From: an uncultured Dokdonia sp.
GTDB taxonomy: Bacteria; Bacteroidota; Bacteroidia; Flavobacteriales; Flavobacteriaceae
DNA: 63,139 bases
Assembly: GCF_937910895.1 (NCBI RefSeq)
Contig: NZ_CALEMI010000018.1
Span: 1 to 63,139 of the forward strand
Direction: 5' to 3'
A program made the position numbers and the translations under genes. Below the pieces are notes generated by a model that was not told where the DNA came from, searched no databases, and worked only from the letters and a program-made list of their open reading frames with translations. Shown here piece after piece: positions 60,574-63,139 of the stretch (the first letter of the stretch is position 1; each line of letters begins with the position of its first letter).

Positions 60574-62106
60574 TTATACTTTTGCTTCATTTTGCAATTT
60601 TTCGATGCACATATTTAACGCCATATCGATGGTCTTTTCTAAATTCTTGAACTCGTCTACATCTACGATTTCATAACAAAAGGATTCCTTTTGAATATCA
60701 GTTCTGCGTTTGATATATCCTTCTTGTAAGAGTAACTGATGATAGCGTCTCAAGGTTGATTCCTTAATCCGTAATTCCCTTCTGATTTCTTGATTGGTAA
60801 ATACCGTATTCTGTTTTTTACTCAAATGAGTCTTAAGGTTTTCTAGATAGTTTCTGGTTGCTCCATTGAGTGAGTCAGACTTACGAAGCAAAGTATCTTT
60901 GATAAGTGCATTTGCTATTTTGATATCTTCTAAACTTGTTTCGATATATTCCTCTCCTGTATGCACATCAAATTGTGATTCTCTTTGGTGTTGGCAATAG
61001 AAGGTAACGGCTTCAATGAATTGCAGGTAATGTGCATTGCTCCGTCTTGGTTTAAAAACTGATTTTGGTAATATCAAATGCTCTGCATACGGATTGATAA
61101 TACGTACCGGCTTTAAAAGGCGTTGTACGTTTTGCAATATCTTTTGTGCTTCACTCTGATCATCATAGTTTACCTTGCCTGCGGAGGCTCTCCGCTGATA
61201 TGACATGATACGTTCGTCTTGTTCTTCGCTCTCATCGATATAGAGTAAGAATGAACGATTACTATTATCTTCATAGATACTTTCTTGGGTAGTACATCCT
61301 GCAACACATATAGGTCCTTCTACGGTTAGACTTTTGGTCGTGCCTTCCCCACCAGTTCCTTTTTGTACGACAGACTTGGTAATACGTTTTTTGGTTTGTA
61401 ATTCTCGTAAGGGGTACAATACTTCTTCCGCACCATCCATGTCTTCAATAAGGATAAGCTTATGCTTGAGTTCATTTCTTTTGTAGTAATAGAAAGCATT
61501 GGCTGATAAGACCGTCATTTCTACCTTATCTTCATCAGGAATTAGTGATGCTACTTTGGATTGTAGATGCGTCTTACCAACACCCGAACTTCCAAAAGAA
61601 ATACAATGCAATGGATTCTGCATTTTACGAGACGTAAATATCAAATACATTAATAATCTATTATCAGTTTCTCCAATCACGCCACTTGCACCAATCAGCT
61701 TGTTTGTTCTTTCCATTAGCTTATCAGAACGTAGTATCGTCATTGCTTGCCGTCTCTCTTTTTGAGAAAGCTCATATTCAAATACCTCATCTGAGTTTTC
61801 TATTTCTAATAATTCTAATCGGTATGTTTCCAGTTTATGAATGAGTTCTTGCGAGGCACGTCGTATAATAGAGGTGCCTACTTCTAAAAATTCGGCAATC
61901 TTACGTACAAACTTTTCAAGAGCATTCGCATTATACAAATCAATGGTATGTCGCAAGGCGTGAAAAGGAGAATTAACCTTATGTATCTTTAAGGTTACTC
62001 GCATACGATCCAATCCTGCAATTGAAATACCACCGAGAATATGGAACTCCAACACTTCTGTGATATATGAGTAATGGTTCGGATTTGTCGTATTAAAAGT
62101 ATTCAT
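60574..62106 (-). CDS. AAA+ ATPase of the mobile module with C-terminal winged helix
   Basis: 510 residues from the Met starting MNTFNTTNP; the upstream 19 codons overlap the promoter. Walker A SFGSSGVGKTHL (about 172-179), Walker B LILIEDMDG, then VAGCTTQESIYEDNSNR as a sensor-like region. The C-terminus has a winged-helix motif (FTNQEIRRELRIKESTLRRYHQLL). I recall similar ATPases beside paired recombinases in Bacteroidota mobile elements, where a helper role in transposition or replication is likely but unproven. Confidence 0.78.
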   Translation of the reverse strand: MNTFNTTNPNHYSYITEVLEFHILGGISIAGLDRMRVTLKIHKVNSPFHALRHTIDLYNANALEKFVRKIAEFLEVGTSIIRRASQELIHKLETYRLELLEIENSDEVFEYELSQKERRQAMTILRSDKLMERTNKLIGASGVIGETDNRLLMYLIFTSRKMQNPLHCISFGSSGVGKTHLQSKVASLIPDEDKVEMTVLSANAFYYYKRNELKHKLILIEDMDGAEEVLYPLRELQTKKRITKSVVQKGTGGEGTTKSLTVEGPICVAGCTTQESIYEDNSNRSFLLYIDESEEQDERIMSYQRRASAGKVNYDDQSEAQKILQNVQRLLKPVRIINPYAEHLILPKSVFKPRRSNAHYLQFIEAVTFYCQHQRESQFDVHTGEEYIETSLEDIKIANALIKDTLLRKSDSLNGATRNYLENLKTHLSKKQNTVFTNQEIRRELRIKESTLRRYHQLLLQEGYIKRRTDIQKESFCYEIVDVDEFKNLEKTIDMALNMCIEKLQNEAKV

Positions 62107-62131
62107 ATTCTGGTTTTCAGCGTTATACACA

Positions 62132-62139
62132 CAAATATA
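62132..62139 (-). promoter_or_regulatory. -7 promoter element of the ATPase-recombinase operon
   Basis: TATATTTG on the minus strand, 26 bp before the ATPase start at 62106. Its -33 region falls inside the adjacent palindrome. Confidence 0.55.
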
Positions 62140-62155
62140 TAAATAAATTGCTTTT

Positions 62156-62186
62156 AAACACACTAAATATATAAATTAGTGTGTTT
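62156..62186. promoter_or_regulatory. Operator-like inverted repeat between divergent promoters
   Basis: AAACACACTAA (62156-62166) and TTAGTGTGTTT (62176-62186), perfect 11-bp arms with a 9-bp spacer. It separates and touches both divergent promoters, the expected place for binding by the HTH protein encoded at 62239. Confidence 0.6.
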
Positions 62187-62187
62187 T

Positions 62188-62218
62188 TTGGTGTTTATAG
62201 TCAAATGACCTACTTTTG
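62188..62218 (+). promoter_or_regulatory. Promoter of the HTH regulator gene
   Basis: TTGG (62188-62191), a 19-bp spacer, and TACTTTTG (62211-62218): a full Bacteroidota promoter placing the transcript start about 14 bp before the ATG. Confidence 0.7.
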
Positions 62219-62238
62219 AGGTAAACAAAACCGCCGTT

Positions 62239-62628
62239 ATGACCGAAGTACAACAATTACTGATAGATAACTTGAAGTTTTATAGAGTAGAAAAGAAGCT
62301 CACTCAAGCGAATGTTGCTAAAACCTGTGATATGCTTCCCAGTACCTATTCCCGATTAGAAACGGGACAGGTATCTCCGCAGTTGCAAACGTTGGAGCGC
62401 GTATGTGATGCAATTGGTATTCCTGTGGTGGATTTGTTTCGTTCTCGCGAAGTCAAGGATCAAACGATTATTGAGAAGTTGGAAGCCATAGCGGGATTGT
62501 CGGAGTACAACCGTAATGTGGTAGAGATCTTATTGGATTCTATTATTGAGAAGGATAAGCTGGAAAGGTCGCAAGAGGTTACTATGAAGAAAAGGTTGGA
62601 GGAACTTAATAAGGTACGTAATACTTAG
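62239..62628 (+). CDS. XRE-family HTH regulator
   Basis: 129 residues. HTH_3 domain at residues 8-65 (LTQANVAKTCDMLPSTYSRLETGQVSPQLQTLERV), then a helical, charged C-terminus that may mediate dimerisation. Divergent from the ATPase-recombinase operon, with an operator-like palindrome between them; likely controls the mobile module and itself. Confidence 0.88.
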   Translation: MTEVQQLLIDNLKFYRVEKKLTQANVAKTCDMLPSTYSRLETGQVSPQLQTLERVCDAIGIPVVDLFRSREVKDQTIIEKLEAIAGLSEYNRNVVEILLDSIIEKDKLERSQEVTMKKRLEELNKVRNT

Positions 62629-62644
62629 TATCAAATAATGGTTT

Positions 62645-63139
62645 TTAAAAATCGAAAATGAAATTATTCAAATTTGTCAATTCATTGAAACATACATTTA
62701 AATTACTAGGCAGATTCTCCTTAAACATAGTTAAAACAAACCAACTAATAGCAATTATTAACGAGATATATAATAAAACTAAAATGACTGATTTTCTATT
62801 AGAATAATCCACTTTTTTTATCTTTAAACTATATACATAACCAGCAAATAAGCTGATTAAAATAGAATAAATAACCACAGAAGAGTTAATTGAAAAATCA
62901 ATAAATAACTCAGGTGATAACGACAGTATTAGTATAAGTGGAATTAGTAATACATGTTTAATATTAATAGATTTGAATAGTCTCTTTATGGTAGAAATTA
63001 CATTCAGCTTGTTGATAATCAGATTTAAAAAAAAGAATACTCCTAAATAAACATAAAATAATAAATATGTGGATGAATAGTCTAAAAAGGGAATTTCACA
63101 GACAAGGAGGGTGTAAATTAAACTCTGTCTGAAATAAAT
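62645..63139 (-). CDS. Partial polytopic membrane protein, runs off the window
   Basis: The frame stays open from the stop at 62645 to the window edge (about 165 residues), so the start lies beyond 63139; the GTG at 62878 is internal. It contains about four or five hydrophobic segments (for example LLFYVYLGVFFFLN, VLLIPLILILSL, VVIYSILISLFAGYVY, SVILVLLYISLIIAISWFVL) separated by short basic loops. No family recognised. By position it may be cargo of the intact mobile module. Confidence 0.6.
   Translation of the reverse strand: MYFRQSLIYTLLVCEIPFLDYSSTYLLFYVYLGVFFFLNLIINKLNVISTIKRLFKSINIKHVLLIPLILILSLSPELFIDFSINSSVVIYSILISLFAGYVYSLKIKKVDYSNRKSVILVLLYISLIIAISWFVLTMFKENLPSNLNVCFNELTNLNNFIFDF

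Overview
The window reads as chromosome of a marine-type flavobacterium (Bacteroidota, Flavobacteriaceae). Supporting signs are AT-rich DNA, Bacteroidota promoters (TAnnTTTG at -7, TTG at -33), type IX secretion proteins, a Na+-translocating NADH:quinone oxidoreductase (NQR) operon, split MetH and ferredoxin-dependent sulfite reductase. A 14-bp palindrome, GCTTTCGCGAAAGC, occurs 13 times both between and inside genes. I associate such repeats loosely with Dokdonia/Krokinobacter-like strains, but the genus is a guess.

Region 1 (0-27 kb) is mostly housekeeping. It holds a HAD phosphatase, methionine aminopeptidase and a methyltransferase, then ApbE (flavin transferase) and the complete nqrABCDEF operon on the minus strand. 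Next come the T9SS plug protein, a DUF3667 protein, ApaG, DUF6695 and NRDE proteins, PruA and a NarL-type two-component system. Between these sit clusters of unrecognised genes: a Cys-rich secreted peptide with two companions (5.4-7.9 kb), an internally duplicated protein (22.9-23.6 kb), and two proteins sharing a beta-rich domain (23.8-25.4 kb).

Region 2 (27-49.6 kb) is almost entirely sulfur and methionine metabolism on the minus strand. It contains MetF and a two-gene MetH under a SAM-I riboswitch; CysM and CysE; and a DUF2061-cysH-cysD-cysN-sir-cobA-siroheme synthase-FNR-ferredoxin run for sulfate reduction. A second SAM-I riboswitch precedes metY-metX-thrA-metZ. The two riboswitch operons have nearly identical promoters. 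The ferredoxin gene is broken: no start codon, a frameshift, and TGA at a cluster-ligand Cys. The large MetH subunit carries two in-frame insertions. One is a 422-bp element with 25-bp terminal inverted repeats encoding a DUF559 endonuclease-like domain, placed exactly between the cap and cobalamin domains. The other is a REP-like insertion before the activation domain.

Region 3 (50-63 kb) is an accessory island. It begins with an Rhs core remnant, followed by a three-gene module: small acidic protein, SecB-like chaperone, and an ADP-ribosyltransferase-like putative toxin. It continues as a modular array. A zinc-hook AAA ATPase gene and a leucine-rich-repeat Roc-COR GTPase gene are each flanked by directly repeated 3' ends of a tyrosine recombinase gene. 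Two of these repeats end precisely at an 18-bp imperfect palindrome, ATTACGGTTTCCCGTAAT. The intact mobile module at the right (catalytic recombinase, recombinase-like protein lacking key catalytic residues, AAA+ ATPase, divergent HTH regulator) is the likely source of those repeats. I read the island as serially accreted integrative elements carrying putative defence cargo. Together with the chaperone-toxin module and the endonuclease domain inside MetH, it is the part of the window most likely to hold undescribed biology.
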